Positions 25,893 through 39,800 of a stretch of DNA of 64,000 nt are shown here, piece after piece; position 1 is the stretch's first letter, and each line of letters begins with the position of its first letter. The stretch covers positions 23,778,011 through 23,842,010 of the forward strand of contig CM038467.1 in NCBI GenBank assembly GCA_021464415.1, given 5' to 3'. The notes beneath the pieces were generated by a model. That model did no database searches. It saw only the letters and a list, made by a program, of their open reading frames with translations, and had not been told where the DNA came from. The position numbers and the translations under genes were made by a program. The stretch is from Lonicera japonica. Lineage: Eukaryota; Streptophyta; Magnoliopsida; Dipsacales; Caprifoliaceae.

Positions 25893-27879
25893 GCGAGCAC
25901 TACCGCTTGATTGCTTTATACTTTTAATATTTGTATTCTTCAAATTATATGTGTATATAAATATATGTATATATATATACGATGCATGCAAACATAGCAT
26001 TTGCAGGATAAGCTGGTAAATATAAAAGTTCTTAAATATGGAGTTAAATATAAGATACAAGAGATTGATAAATTTTAGTGAAAACATTCAGTAGCTAGTT
26101 AGAAAATAAACATCAAATTTATCGTTTTGGTGCATGTAAGTGAGAGAAAATTAAGTCAAAAATATATGCATGACGTAGATGAAGTTATTATTGTTGAAGA
26201 GTATGACGTATATCATTGGCTCACTATGAATTGAACAATTTAAACTTTTAAGTGAAATAGTATATATATAATGATATTAGCTAGAATTAACTTATGTTTT
26301 ATAAGATATTGGGTTTGAATCCTCTTAATTACTTGCATTTGTTTCTTCCATTCTTTTTATTTGTACATTATCTATTCTCTATTTGTGCACTAGGTACACC
26401 TTTACTTTGTTTTGTTAGCGGCGGATTTTTCAAAAAAAAAAAAATTGTGTGGGGTCAAGTACTGGCGAAGTTCAAAATTCATGTAGAAGTGACAATTTTC
26501 AAATGTTTCGTTGCCAAGTTCATGGTATTGGTAATCTTCTCTCAACAAGTTTACTAGTTCTCTCTTTCTCTCTCTCTCTTCACATGATTGGGTAGATGGG
26601 ATGACTTTTAGAGAGAGAAGAGAGAGTGGACTTAACTGGGGAGAGAGCAAGCGTCGCCGCAGCAAATTATATTCCCACGTTGGGTGCTACACTAATAATA
26701 TATAATCACACCAAATTAATAAAGGGTTTTTATTGCATGTATCTCTTCTCTATATCATAACTAATATGCATGTCTATGTATTTTACTTCATCGTGTCCAT
26801 ATCATAACTATATATTCAGTATTTTTGGAGTACTTGTGGTCGTACTTTAATTCAATATATAATAATATTTTAAAGAGAATCACTTATATATAAAATATAA
26901 AAAAAGGAATGTGTGCTCTTATTAAAAAAAATTTAGGAGTTCTACTGAATTTGAGATATATTTTGAGTTGAATAACATTAGTTATTTGTTTTTGAGATAT
27001 CTCAAAATTAAAATTTTACTTTAATTTTTCTTTAACTTAATCATTGTGTTAGACCTCATGATAATAAATATATTTTATCTTTAAAATTGGTGTATGCTTA
27101 AAAGGTTTGAAAGTCAAATATGGATAAACTCTTATTTTAGAACACATCTTGAAATACGTTAATTAGTTCATATGGTTAACATACGTGCAACTTGTAATTA
27201 GCAAAATTCAATTAGTCAAATATTTATAATATAGGGTTCTTGTTAATGCATCCTAAGACACTCTTTAACTACTTAAATACTGTAAAATAAATAGAAGACA
27301 GGTATTAACATAGTGCATTTATTGGGAAAAAAAAACTATGTTACACTATTTCAAACATTTATTTGTTCCATTGTTATAATAGAGACTCTTCATAGAATCT
27401 CTCACCCCATAAAAAGTTATTTTTTAAAATTAAAATTAAATTTGAAAAGACCAAACATATGAAGAAAAGAGAAGGACTTAGAGAGATCCTTATGGGTTGT
27501 TTTTGACGTAGGGGATAAAAGGACGAGATATGATAAAATTATTCTATTTAATATTTGGTGTTATTCAGAAGTTTATATTGGTGTTGATTAGTTATCCCGC
27601 AAAGACTTCTTATCCCACTGAAAGAAGAATTAAATAATCCCACCTAATAAATATGATTATTTTATACTATCTACATAAAATTAAATAATCTAATCCGACT
27701 CGACATCCTACATCTTATATATATCTTATAAGTTCTTGTGTATCTTGCCCTCGAATTTCTATTTTAAATGTTGTTAGCACATGCCTCCTAGAGGATATGT
27801 ATGTGTGGTGGACACATGTATGTGCATTTTTATATGCATTAACTTTAATTTATTTATTTTTGTTCATACATATATATAG

Positions 27880-27920
<41 letters not shown>

Positions 27921-30900
27921 TCTCCCACGCTCCTCATTGACCAAGGTCTGATTCCCTTTAATTAATGGTTTCAGATTCTTCCTGATCTTAATATCGATGA
28001 CCATTATATATTTATAACCATTAAGAAAATAGATATGGTCGAATTGAACCAAATGGCAACATTTGTGTATATATATTTATATACGATTCTCTTACACTTT
28101 TTATAATTTCTTTCTTTAGAAAATCTAGTCACTGAAATTCTAGACAGTTGTATGTTTTAATTTATTTTGGGACAAAATGTAAAATGTTCAAATGGCTAAT
28201 CCATTGACTTATAAAAACAGAAATTTTGATATAGACACACTGCGTGTGTACATATTATTATTATGCGGGTATAAAATTTAACATAAAATTAGTATTAATT
28301 TTGTGGTTAGAAATTATGTTTTTAACTTTTAAATCATGAATTCAAGTCTAGTTAATTATATATTTTAATTTGCTCGTAATAAAGTGATAGGGATCGATAA
28401 AATAAGAAATACCACTAAAGTTATTGTCACACTAGGATGTAATATACATATCGTATAAAGAGAACCAATCTGTTTAAAAAAAAAAACTATAGATTATGAA
28501 CTCCATGAAAAATGTCAATTCAAAAATAGTTAATGTGTGTTTTCGGCAATTTTTTTAAAATCGTCTCACTCCACATAAATAATAACAAGTTCAACAAAGA
28601 GTTGTACAAATCGATCAATTACATATTACGGATTCGAATCTTGTCAAATACAATTTCAAAATCTTTTTAAAAAATCGTTATTAACTAAAGGCTATATTTA
28701 ATTGAATAACTCAATTGCATTTCCAGATAAATTTGTCAACTTGACAAAAAGTGTCACAACATAAATTGTTTTGGCGGTCGACTAAATTTTCCTCATTTTG
28801 TTTTTTGCTTGACTTGTCTGTTTGCTAGTCTTCTCGTTACAGCAATTAGGTTGGAACTTACTGAAAATCCATAAGTGCACCAATCAATATGTTTTCCACT
28901 TTTTCTTTTCTTTTCTTTTTCTTTTTGCAATTGAAAGATAATAATAAATTAATTAGCAAGTTGTTGCTCTCAAGGCTGAATATTTATCTAATGGATAACA
29001 AGTTGAATTGCATTAATAAAAACAAAATGCACGGGTGACCCAAAAATTGTTACTACTTTAATTTAATTTCTCTTTTCCATATAATTCATGTGTTTCAAAT
29101 TTTGAGTCTGAACTTTTGTACAATTTGGACTCTTAGGTTAAGCTATCCTAGAACAAAAAATGTGACTTTGTGACTTTTACTTTAAGACAAAAAAAAAATA
29201 CTTGTAGACTCACATGCAAATACACGTTATTTTGAATCTCAATTAACCATTTTTCTTTTTTCTCAATATAACTTCACAATTACAAAAGTTGAAAGTACTT
29301 GCTAATGGTCTTGCATGTTGTAACTCATTAACGTTCTTATTTTATTTGTAACAATGAGATGTTTTTATTGTACATCTTTTATTGTGGTGGGTTGAATGTC
29401 CACCCGTCATTATGGTAATTGTGATGGAATCTTATTTTTTGCATAACAAGAAGCTATATTTGTAAAGTAGAAGAAAAAAAAAATATATATATATATATAT
29501 ATCATATGCCTTCACAACTGAAATTTATTAAGAATTGTGTTCAAATTAATATGTCAGTAATAAATATAAAAGTCAAATATGAATTTTTTTATCCAAGATT
29601 AAGAGTGTAATATTATTCTTGCTAGTATTTTCGTGTATTATTTATTGTGTTAGAGGAGTAATTAATTCATTATAAATATATCTGTAGCATTTTTCCATTA
29701 CAGAATAAAAGTGTAGTATTTATTTTGAGACGCGAGTACAGTTTTCTTTTTTGCTTGTAATTAATTAAAATATTAAATCATGCAATACTAAAAAAAGAAA
29801 ATATTTTTACTATTAACTGTGTTTTTTTTGGACATATTTTTTTTTTTTACCACTAACTGTGTTGAAATGCGTGATTCCTTCAAACGTTATATATAGACCA
29901 AGGTGACAACAACTCTTAATTTGAAATAAACCAAAGGAAGTAATTAGTTTGGTATTCTTTTTTTTTATAGAGTAATTATTTTTGATAGAGGGAGGAGTAA
30001 TATATATATATATATATATTATAATTAGCTTGTTCTTCCCTTGATTTTGAAAATTTAATATCCACACGTTACAATTTTTTCTACTTTGTTTTTTATATTC
30101 CTTTTTAACTAAATAATCACAGTCAACTTGGCTGACACACATCAAAAACTTAAATAAACTTATTTTCAAATGACTTCATGTCTTCATCTCACCTAGAAAA
30201 ATAAATATAGATTTGAGTTTCCTATTTTTTTGGGCAATGTCTTGTCAAGGTGATGACTATTAGAATTTCTCAGTTGTACCTAGACCTTTCACAACTACAC
30301 AAGTATCATATCATATATTTTAGTAAGTTTGCGTAACTGATTTATATGGCTTGCTACATATATAATGCAAGAGCTAGAATTTTATTGCGCGCAAGAGATT
30401 AATTAATTATAAATAAGTTATTGAAATAATTTAAAAATATTTTATCGATTTCGTTATTCAACAATTACTATTCAATTAGTTGTATCTCGTTGTCGTTACA
30501 ATACTCGCCACCAATATTTTCTTGTTCAAATGATGATCCAAAAAATTGAAATAAACTAGTCTCTCTTTCTTGTATTAGTATATAATATCTTGAGATTTTT
30601 TTTAAAAAAAAAAAAATTTATTTTGAGATAATCGATGATAGATTGGTTCTTGGGGAAGGTGTGATAAAATACCAAAGTAGCCCATAGGCTATATATAGAG
30701 GGTTGACCCGACATTGGTTTCTTTAATTTCCTCTTACTTGACCTCCTCCACCTCCCATTTTATTATTTATATATATATATAAAGTCTATGAATTTTCCGT
30801 TTGTTACGTGGAAAAATTGAAGTGTAGGGAGAGGAAAGGAGAAAAAGAAAGCAACAATTTTTCCTTTTGTCTGATAAAAGAATGAAAAATATGGGCATAA

Positions 30901-32036
30901 ATGGCACATATGATATGATGTAACGACTTTTTTACCTTATTAATAAATTAAATGTTTTAATACTGAGTATAATAAATATTTGTTAAAATCTTGTGTTTTA
31001 GTTGACATTTTTTTTTATCCTCGTGACGACAAGATTATGATTCAATTAGCGTGGACGTAATATCAACTTTTAATTTGCTAATATTACAAATTGAGAAATG
31101 AAAAATAATGCTTGTGAAAAAATAAATATTTAGAATTTGCTCCAAAAGAAAAAAAAAAGATCTACTACGTAAAATACTTTTTTATCAATTTTTCATTCAT
31201 TTTCGATCTGTCTCTTGAGTATCAAATATGAGATTGTCTCCATCCTATTTTCATCCTTTCTTTCAGTCAAAAGATAGGAGAAAATGATTCAATTCAAAAT
31301 TTGTAATCATATGCAAATAGTAAAATAATACATGCAGGGGAAGATAAGAAATGGTCGGGTCCGACCATGAGCGCTGAAGAAAATCAAGAACATCAAATAC
31401 TAATTAAATGTCTAAATGAGGTCTAAACCGTTTATTAACTGAAAATCTTGTAAACAAATTCTTTCAATTCTTCTAAGAGATTTACATGGTTAACTTTATA
31501 TGTACTAGATTTTTCGTATATATATGGGATATATGTGTGATTCGACTATTAAAAATTTTAAAAAATAAAATCAAAAGATATATCGTGCAGCGGTTAAGAG
31601 CAAATAATAACACTCTTGCTAATGACGAGAGTTCAAAACACGTCACTTATGCTAAAAATGTAACATTTTTGTGAAATAAGTCTACAGTTAAAAATTAAAA
31701 ACTAAAAGAAAGACGCAGCTTCAAAATGATGTCTAGATCGATTTACATAATAATAGCACACAAATTTTTTGGTTCTAGATTTTTAGACTATAAAATAATT
31801 ATGACCCCGGCCTACAGGATTCTAAACCTCAACACTATAAAGTAACAAATAATATTATCATAACATTAATTAAACCAGTTCAATCGTTTTAATTTATTAT
31901 TTTTTTGTGTTAGTTGCACATATGTTACTTTTGTTTACACCTTTTAGTATATGTATATACACAATTCGGATCTCTTATAACAAACAACTTTTTAGTTATT
32001 AAATACATACCAACTATTTTGAAGTAGGGAGTAAAC
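25890..32036. other. Gene-poor AT-rich DNA
   Basis: No gene, rRNA or tRNA was recognised over about 6 kb. Several (TA)n runs occur (about 27885-27917, 29480-29502, 30000-30018). A tRNA-like stretch at about 31583-31640 (GTGCAGCGGTTAAGA, then GAGTTCAAAACAC) may be a decayed SINE. GA/CT-rich blocks at 26556-26650 resemble promoter/leader DNA without a following gene. Confidence 0.45.
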
Positions 32037-32715
32037 GGATGAATTTTTTGATGAAATGTGATGAAGATGATTTCCATGATTAAGTAAATATCGGCTTCAC
32101 TAAATTTTATAGAGAAATTTAACCGGAAATTAGGCTAACAAAACATTTAGAATTTTAACGGTCATGTAGCATATATATCAATTTTTAAGTAAATGTACTC
32201 ACTTCTTTGCGGAATTTTTTGATGAAAGTTGGTGGAAATGATCCACTAATCATGGATGGAGATCATCTTTCCCAACTTTTATTATAAATTCATCTAGTTA
32301 CCTCCTCAAAAATGGTTGGTCTGTATTTAACGATCAAAAAGTTTATCCTTAAGAGATCCAAAAAGATATATATATGGAACATTTTCCATACATACCAAGT
32401 TTACGGATTGAGCCATTTGAGGTGGTAGACAGATGAATTTTTTTAATAAAACTTAGTGAAGAAGATTTCCATGATTAGTACATCATCTCACCGAAATTCA
32501 TAAAAAACTTCAACTCGGAAGTGAGTTAGCTAAATATCTAAAATTTTAACGGTCAAAAATGGATATATATATATATATATATCAATTTTTAGTTAACTTA
32601 CTTCTCTTTTGAATTTTTTGATGAAATTTGGTGAAGATAATTTAATAATCATGGAGATCGTTTTTACTAGACTTCATTAAAAAATTCATCCGTTTACTTC
32701 TCAAATAGCTCAGTC
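32037..32715. repeat. Four hairpin-family repeats within a diverged ~390-bp tandem duplication
   Basis: Imperfect palindromes of about 110 bp at roughly 32037-32140, 32205-32325, 32425-32535 and 32595-32715. Each has an arm like GAATTTTTTGATGAAATTTG, a centre with ATCATGGA or CCATGATTA, and the inverse arm AATTCATC. The first pairs with the third and the second with the fourth (shared GATTTCCATGATTA, and TTTTAACGGTCA followed by ATATATCAATTTTTA), an offset of about 390 bp, so a two-hairpin block was duplicated in tandem. Confidence 0.7.
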
Positions 32716-32765
32716 CCTAAATTTTGTATGTATGATTTGTTAAGTATTAAAAATGTTCCCGTATA

Positions 32766-32790
32766 TGAGAGAGAGAGAGAGAGAGAGAGA
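32766..32790. repeat. (GA)n microsatellite
   Basis: Twelve GA units in an AT-rich setting. Confidence 0.9.
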
Positions 32791-34242
32791 TTAGCTAGGC
32801 TGCACATGGAAACCCTATTAGAGTAGTGAATTGAATGCTACATCTTTAACTTTATCTTCCATATGAGCCCAACCCTACCTTTGACAAAAAAAGTCACAAA
32901 ACCATGGTCACCATTTTCGGTAGTTGAATTTTGTTGGCATTTATTTTGGATCGTAGTTTACTAGACTTCTGCTTTCTTTAGCTAAGGCCAATAAATATAT
33001 ATATATATATACACATATATGATTTTGTTATAGTTGAATTCACATATCATTCTTTGTCTATTTTCCATTGTAATGATGTTTTAAGTATAACTCTTAACAT
33101 TTTTGAGATAATATATAATTGCCGAATAAATTAAAAATATAATCTGTATCCGTGGACATTTTTCAATTATGTTATTTTATCTGTTAATGAATTACATGTC
33201 TTTCTTAAGGTACGTTTGATTGCACTTATTTGCTGTGAAAAAAATACTACAAATTCCATATTTTTCATCTAACGGAATCCATTTTCATTGTAAAACTTGT
33301 TTTGATATAATTTTTCATCAAACCAAAAATCACCACTAATTTAAGTTTTTTCGTGGAAAAATTTGTAAAACAATTTCATAATTAAAATCCAATTTCTTCT
33401 CTAGTAGGAATAAGTATTGGACAAATTAAAAGGCAAAGGTTAGCAATCCCAAGTTAAGGATATGAGCACAAATAGATTGGACCAACTATAATTAGAGGAA
33501 GGAGTCTATCAATTAATTAAGAACTAATTAATTAGTAGTAAGACTAGATTAGGGTGGCCATTGAAGACTAATATGACGTGTTTAATCTTTGTGTTTAGGT
33601 AATTAAGAGTTTAGATTTGTCATAAAGGTAAAAGTGGGCTCTATTTTTAAGCCCAATAACTTTTTAGGTGGACATTGGACTGTAGGATAGGAACCCAAGT
33701 AACCTAACACTACTTGTGTCGTCTAAATCAAAGATGGGGTTCATAAATCGCCATAAATGTTAGGTAGTTCTTAAGCCCAATGAATGTTAGCTATAGTTTA
33801 ATTAAGCCTGACGGTGTATTTTTTGTTCTCAGTAACAAGAAGATTTTGAGTGAATCCTAGAAAAAATTATCAACCTTTTTTGTTATGATGGTGTATTTTC
33901 TATCCTCTTGATAAATCGGTTATGTGTTCTATTCCAACCGGATGAAATGATCGTTTGAACGTAAAAAACTATTGCATTGGGATGGTATCATCGTAAGACT
34001 TGAATTTAAACCATTCAAGTTCGATTGAAGATCGATTGAAGATCATGTATCACACAGATACAGTCACTCGCTTGACTTAAAGTTCTTACCACTTAAACTA
34101 ACTTGGTTCAAATGGGTGGGAAAAAAAACAGTAACAGTTTCACTAAGAATCTCAAATATTGTTGTCACTCTAAAATGATATTTTTGAGAAACTATACATA
34201 CCATAAGTCTCTCTAAATAAAATTTGTTCTTTTTTTTTATGG
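32791..34242. other. AT-rich intergenic DNA
   Basis: No gene seen. A stretch at about 33210-33370 (GTACGTTTGATTGCACTTAT and nearby ATCAAACC) may be part of a MITE, but ends are unclear. Confidence 0.35.
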
Positions 34243-35600
34243 TAGCATTTTTATTTTTATTTTTATTTTTATTTTTAATGAAGGGAGGTAACAGCCAAAC
34301 CCCAGAAAATATTATTCAACAAAAACAAATTACAATCTAGAAATCTAATATTCTTAAATCCCTCTCTATCAACTTTCACTATTCCTATAAGTTTTCTAGG
34401 TAAATTCTCTCTCCCCATAAGATAAAATCTCTCCTCTTTGTAACCCCAGTTTGCTAAAAAAATCTGCAGCTTGATTATTTTCTCTATATGTATGAGCTAT
34501 TTTGTAATCCATATGGCGCAAGAGGTGCTTAATTTTCCTCCCTTCGTACGCAATGCTCCAAGGAGTAGCCATGGAACCTTCAATTACATTTTTCAACATC
34601 ATAAAATCTACTCCGATGTCTATATGATCAAATCCTTTCTCATTGCAAACTTGAAGACCTTGAAGGAGAGCTTTAGCTTTAGCAGTTGAATTAGTTGTAT
34701 TGGCATAATAGTCCGCACAAGCAAACACCTTCCCTTTACCGTTTCTAACAATGTTCCATCCACCTCCCTCCTCAGGATTACCCTTACAACACCCATCAGA
34801 ATTTAATTTATAACAGCCTTTACGAGAATAAGTCCATTGAGTAATAATCCACGACTCCATATGTAGAGCTGAAACCTCCACATCTAATTGCTTCAAAATG
34901 TACGTATTCGTAATCTTCCTTTTTAGGAGAATTGGAGAACCCAAAATAACTGCTTTAATCATCTATTTTACCCTAAAAATGATTTGAGAGGCCCTGGCAA
35001 TTTTATTTTTGTTCTTCCCCTTGCTTCGATTTAGTCACAACTCCCAACATATATTGCAATTCGGAATTAAAGACAAGATTGCCTCATAACATGGAGATCT
35101 TATCCTATTAAGCCACCAAGCATTGACTTTTAATTAAACGCAACAACCGTATTTAGACACCATATTAAACCCCTTCTTCATTAAACAATCATCAAGGACA
35201 CAATTTTGCAAGGCTCTCCAGGTAAGAAAATACCATTTTAACGGAACAACAGAATGTCACACATAACAACTGATCCCCAAAATATTACCCTTTGCTCTCA
35301 CCTTATTCCCCGTAGATTTAATAGAGAAATTCCCATTCATCAAATTCATCCAGATGCACATATCTGATTCATTATTAATTAACTCGGCCGTCTATTTAAT
35401 AGCAGGCTTTTGAACCACAACTAAGTCAACATCGTCGATCTGCTCACATAAAACTTCTTTCACAGAAATACATGGATGATCACTTCCATCAATAGTTATT
35501 TTATCCTCCCCCCGCTATTTATCATTCCAGAAATCCACTTTGCCTTCACCTATAATCCACTTTATACTATTTTCTATAATATTCTTCATCACTTTGACCA
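34243..35600 (-). pseudogene. LINE 3' half: zf-RVT region, RNase H-like domain and tail
   Basis: Reading the minus strand from 35600: VKVMKNIIENSIKWIIGEGK, VDFWNDK, then FLTWRALQNC...NAWWLNRIRS (zf-RVT-like), and an RNase H-fold domain in the open frame 34962-34396 (YKLNSDGCCKGN, IDIGVDFMMLKN, YRENNQAADFFSKLG). Several in-frame stops (for example after WNDK) make it a pseudogene. The RNase H has Asp (NSDG), Asp (GVDF) and Asp (AADFF), but the expected Glu position reads Lys (NSTAKAKALLQGL). The 3' end is a (TTTTTA)-type tail on the plus strand (34243-34280). It continues the reverse transcriptase fragment at 41878-42430, from which later insertions separate it. Confidence 0.8.
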
Positions 35601-35799
35601 AACCAACGTTTTAATAGCGATAGCGTGAGTAATAGTGTTTTAGTTCCGGAAGCGCATAGTGCAAATAGCGTAGCGTATAGCATAAACTATTCGAGACTCC
35701 AATAGCGTAATAATTAAAAAAATAAAAAATAATATTATATTAATGAACATGAGTAAAAATTCGTTAAAACATTTCAAATAACAATAACATAAAATTTAT

Positions 35800-35915
35800 A
35801 ATTCAAACACATCAAATTCTAAGGTTAAAATTCAAACACATCAAGTTCTAAAATTACAATTCAAAAACATCAAATTCTAAAATTAAAATTCAAACGCATC
35901 AAGTTCTAAAGTTTA
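35800..35915. repeat. 29-bp tandem repeat, four copies
   Basis: Units start AATTCAAACACATCAAATTC at 35800, 35829, 35858 and 35887, with few differences. Confidence 0.9.
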
Positions 35916-36174
35916 AACTTTCAAATGATAAACACGAGGCTAAGGCTCAAGAAATACCTTGTTCAGCCACCAAATAAAACGAGCCTAGGGTTCAGCCAAC
36001 AAACAAAACAGCCTAAGTTCAGCCAATAAACAAAACAGTCTAGGTTCAGCACCTCAGCCACAAACAAAACAACAAATAAAACGAGGCTATGGCTCAAGAA
36101 TTACCTTACGTAAGAAGAGTCGAATGAGAGGATAGACAACGAACGAACAGATGAGAGGAGAGGAGAGACGAACA

Positions 36175-36813
36175 TGTTGAGAACAAACTAGATGCTACTA
36201 GTTTTCAAGTAGGATCTTGGGATATAAATGACAAAAAAAGATTGCACAATAAAATTATTTAGCACAACAATATACCAATCTCACAACACAAGAATTACGT
36301 GGTATCGAAAAATTGCCACTAGTCCACAGAGCGCACCAAATTTACTATATCAAAAGAAAGAGTGGTTTACAAGACTGGTCAGCAGACCTATACACACACT
36401 GTGTTTCTCTCAACACTAAAAAATAGACACTGCAATTTTTCTCGCCTAGAAAATTGCTTCTATTTTTCTCACTCAACACTCTAAAAATTAGAAACTGCAA
36501 AGCTCTCACCTAGACACTTCACTTCTAATTTTTCTCTCTACTCACTCTTTTGCTCTCTTCTTAATGTAGAGCTCTTGTTGTTGATGATAAAATGCATACA
36601 AGTACCCCCTATTTATACACCAACAAGCATCCACCAATCTTGAAATTTTACATCCTTAGTTGGCATATTTGAAAAAATTTCACCAAACCATTCAAAAAAT
36701 CAACATTTTCTAGAATGTGTAGAAAATTGGCCATTTGAATTTTTCTCCCATTCTAGAAAAATATTGAACATTGAATATTTGTTTGATTTTTATTTTTTCT
36801 TCATTTTCTAACA
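36175..36813 (-). repeat. Copia 1, 3' LTR (639 bp)
   Basis: On the minus strand it runs TGTTAGAAAATGAAG... to ...GTTCTCAACA, with canonical TG...CA ends. Preceded inside by the polypurine tract at 36814-36828. Confidence 0.95.
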
Positions 36814-36888
36814 ATCTCCCATTTGGAGAAAAATAATATAACCAACTATGTCAATGATTAGTGTGTAGTGGTGCGCTCATCTTTATCT

Positions 36889-39800
36889 TTAGTTTTGAAG
36901 ACTTACTGAAGCTGTGCACAACTCCAGTTTATCTTTGGTCACTGCCTTGGTTAACATGTCGGCTGGATTTTTATTTCCTTGAATTTTTTGAAGTGTCAAT
37001 ACTCCATCATCTAAGAGTGATCTGACGAAGTGATACCGAAGTCCTATGTGCTTAGTCCTCGAATGAAATGCCGAATTCTTTGCTAGATGTATAGCACTTT
37101 GACTATCACAATGCAAGGCATTTTTCATCTGTCTGAAACCCAATTCTGCTAACAAACCCTTTAACCAAATCATTTATTTGCTTGCCTCGGTCATGGCTAC
37201 ATACTCTACTTCTGTAGTGGATAAGGCAACTATCTTCTGTAGTTGTGAGAGCCAACTGACTGCAGTAGCACCTACTGTAAAGACATAACCAGTAGTGCTT
37301 CTTCTGTGATCTATTTCAGCAGCAAAATCTGAATCTACAAATCCTTGGAGTCTCAGCTCGCCTCTGCTGAAACATAAGCATTTGTTGGTAGTACCTCGTA
37401 GATATTGCAATATCCACTTTACTGCTTCCCAGTGCTGCTTGCCCGGATTTGTCATAAACCTGCTTACAGCTCCCACTGCATGGGCAATATCTGGTCTCGT
37501 GCAAACCATAGCATACATTAGACTTCCAATGGCTGAGGCATACGGAACCTTAGCCATGAAGTTTTTCTCTTCATCATTCTTGGGAGACTGGTCCTTGGAT
37601 AGTCGAAAGTGACTAGCCAAGGGTGTGCTAACTGGCTTAGCATCACTCATGCTGAACCTTTTCAGAACACGACCAATATACTCAGCCTGAGACAACTGCA
37701 AGACGCCCCTTTGCTTGTCTCCATTTATCCTCATCCTAAGAATCTGCTTTGCTGCACCCAAGTCTTTCATGTCGAACTCACTCGACAACTGTTTCTTCAA
37801 CCTTCTGATTTCATCCATATCTGAACCTGCTACTAACATGTCATCAACATAAAGTAACAAAATGATGTAACTAGATTGAAACCTTTTGAAGTAACAGCAA
37901 TGGTCAGCGTTGCACTTGTAATAGCCATTCGTTTGCATAAACCCATCAAACTTCTTGTACCACTGTCTCGGAGCTTGTTTCAAGCCATACAAGCTCTTTT
38001 GCAATTTGCAAACTAGTTCCTCATTTCCCTTAACTGAGAAACATTCAGGCTGCTGCATGTATATTTCCTCCTCTAGATCACCATGGAGAAATGCAGTTTT
38101 CACATCTAACTGCTCAAGGTATAAATCTTCTGCTGTAACAATGCTCAAAACTGACCGAATAGTAGTCAGGTTTACAACTGGTGAGAAGATATCGGTGTAG
38201 TCAATTCCCTCTTTCTGCTGAAAGCCTTTGACCACCAATCTTGCCTTGTACCTTTTGGAACCATCGTGTTCCTCCTTCACTCGATACACCCATTTGTTGT
38301 GTAGAGCCTTCTTTCCTTCTGGTAGCTCGGCTAGCTCCCATGTCTTATTCGAGATAAGGGACTTCATCTCGTCCTTCATTGCAAGCTCCCACTTGCTCGC
38401 AACCTGTACCTGACATGCTTCATCATAGCATTCAGGTTCACCACCATCAGTAAACAACAAGTAATTCAAGTATCTCATGTTTGGTACATGAGGCCGGGAA
38501 GACCGCCTAAGTACAGGAGTAGGAACTGAAGATGCTTCTACCTCCGTCTGTTGTGTATTTTCCTTTTGTATTACTTTCTCTGTCTGAGAATTTTCTTCTG
38601 TCTGTTCTGCCTGACTGATTTCTTGAAAATCACCAATATCGGCATACATAGGATTATGCTGCACTGAATTACTTGAATCTGCTGCGTCTCTGTCCTTGCA
38701 CATCACCATTTCATTGAATATGACATATCTGCTTCTGATGATTTTTCGGTTCTTGTCATCCCACAATCTATAACCAAAATCATCACCGCCATATCCAAGA
38801 AAAGTACACTTCTATGATTTAGGATCAAGCTTGCTCTTGGCTTGATCACTGATATGTACATATGCCACACAGCCGAAAACTTTCAAATGAGAAAGTTTTA
38901 CTTCTTTGCCACTCCATACCTCTTCTGGTATTATGTGCTCCAACGGCACTGACGGCCCCCTGTTGATTAGGTAGGCTGCAATACTGACTGCCTCTGCCCA
39001 GAATTGTTTAGGCAAGCCTGCATGTAGACGCATGCTTCTGGCTCTCTCAGTCAGCGTTCGGTTCATTCGTTCCACCACGCCATTTTGTTGCGGGGTCCCT
39101 GGAACTGTCCTCTCCAGCTTGATTCCATTCATGTAACAGAATCTTTTGAACTCGCCATCTTCATATTCTCCACCATTGTCGGATCTTAGCTTCTTGATCC
39201 TCAAACTTGTTTCATTTTCCACCATGGCTTTCCATTTCTTGAACACTTCGAACACCTCGAATTTGTGCCTCAAGAAGTAAACCCACACCTTCCTGGAATG
39301 GTCGTCAATGAAAGTCACAAAGTATGACTTCCCGCCAATGGATGAAATTGGGGCTGGTCCCCATACATCTGTGTGCACTAACTCCAGTTTCTCTTGCTTT
39401 GGAGTTTTGCCACATGTATTAAAACTAACTCGCTTCTGCTTCCCGTAGATGCAACTCTCACATAAGTCAATATTCGTTGACTGAAGCCCTGCTAGCTTCC
39501 CCTTTGAGTGCATGACCTTGAGTCCCTTTTCACTCATGTGACCAAGTCTCTGGTGCCATATATTGGGATCGTCTTTGCTTGCGGCAACTGCAATTGACCC
39601 ACGTGCACCTGCCGTCATATAGAGAGTGCCTAACATACTGCCCCGAGCAATTACCATTGCACCTTTGGAAACCTTCCATGTATCCCGGCTGAAGGTTGTG
39701 ACATAGCCTTCATTTGCTAACTGGCTCACCGAGATTAAATTCTTCCTCAAATCAGGGATGTGTCGGACATCGTTCAGCTTCCATACGAACCCATTTAACT

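Noticed and set aside
34396..34962. Host RNase H gene
   Set aside because: Context (zf-RVT region upstream on the same strand, A/T-rich tail, stops, altered Glu) shows it is the end of a LINE.
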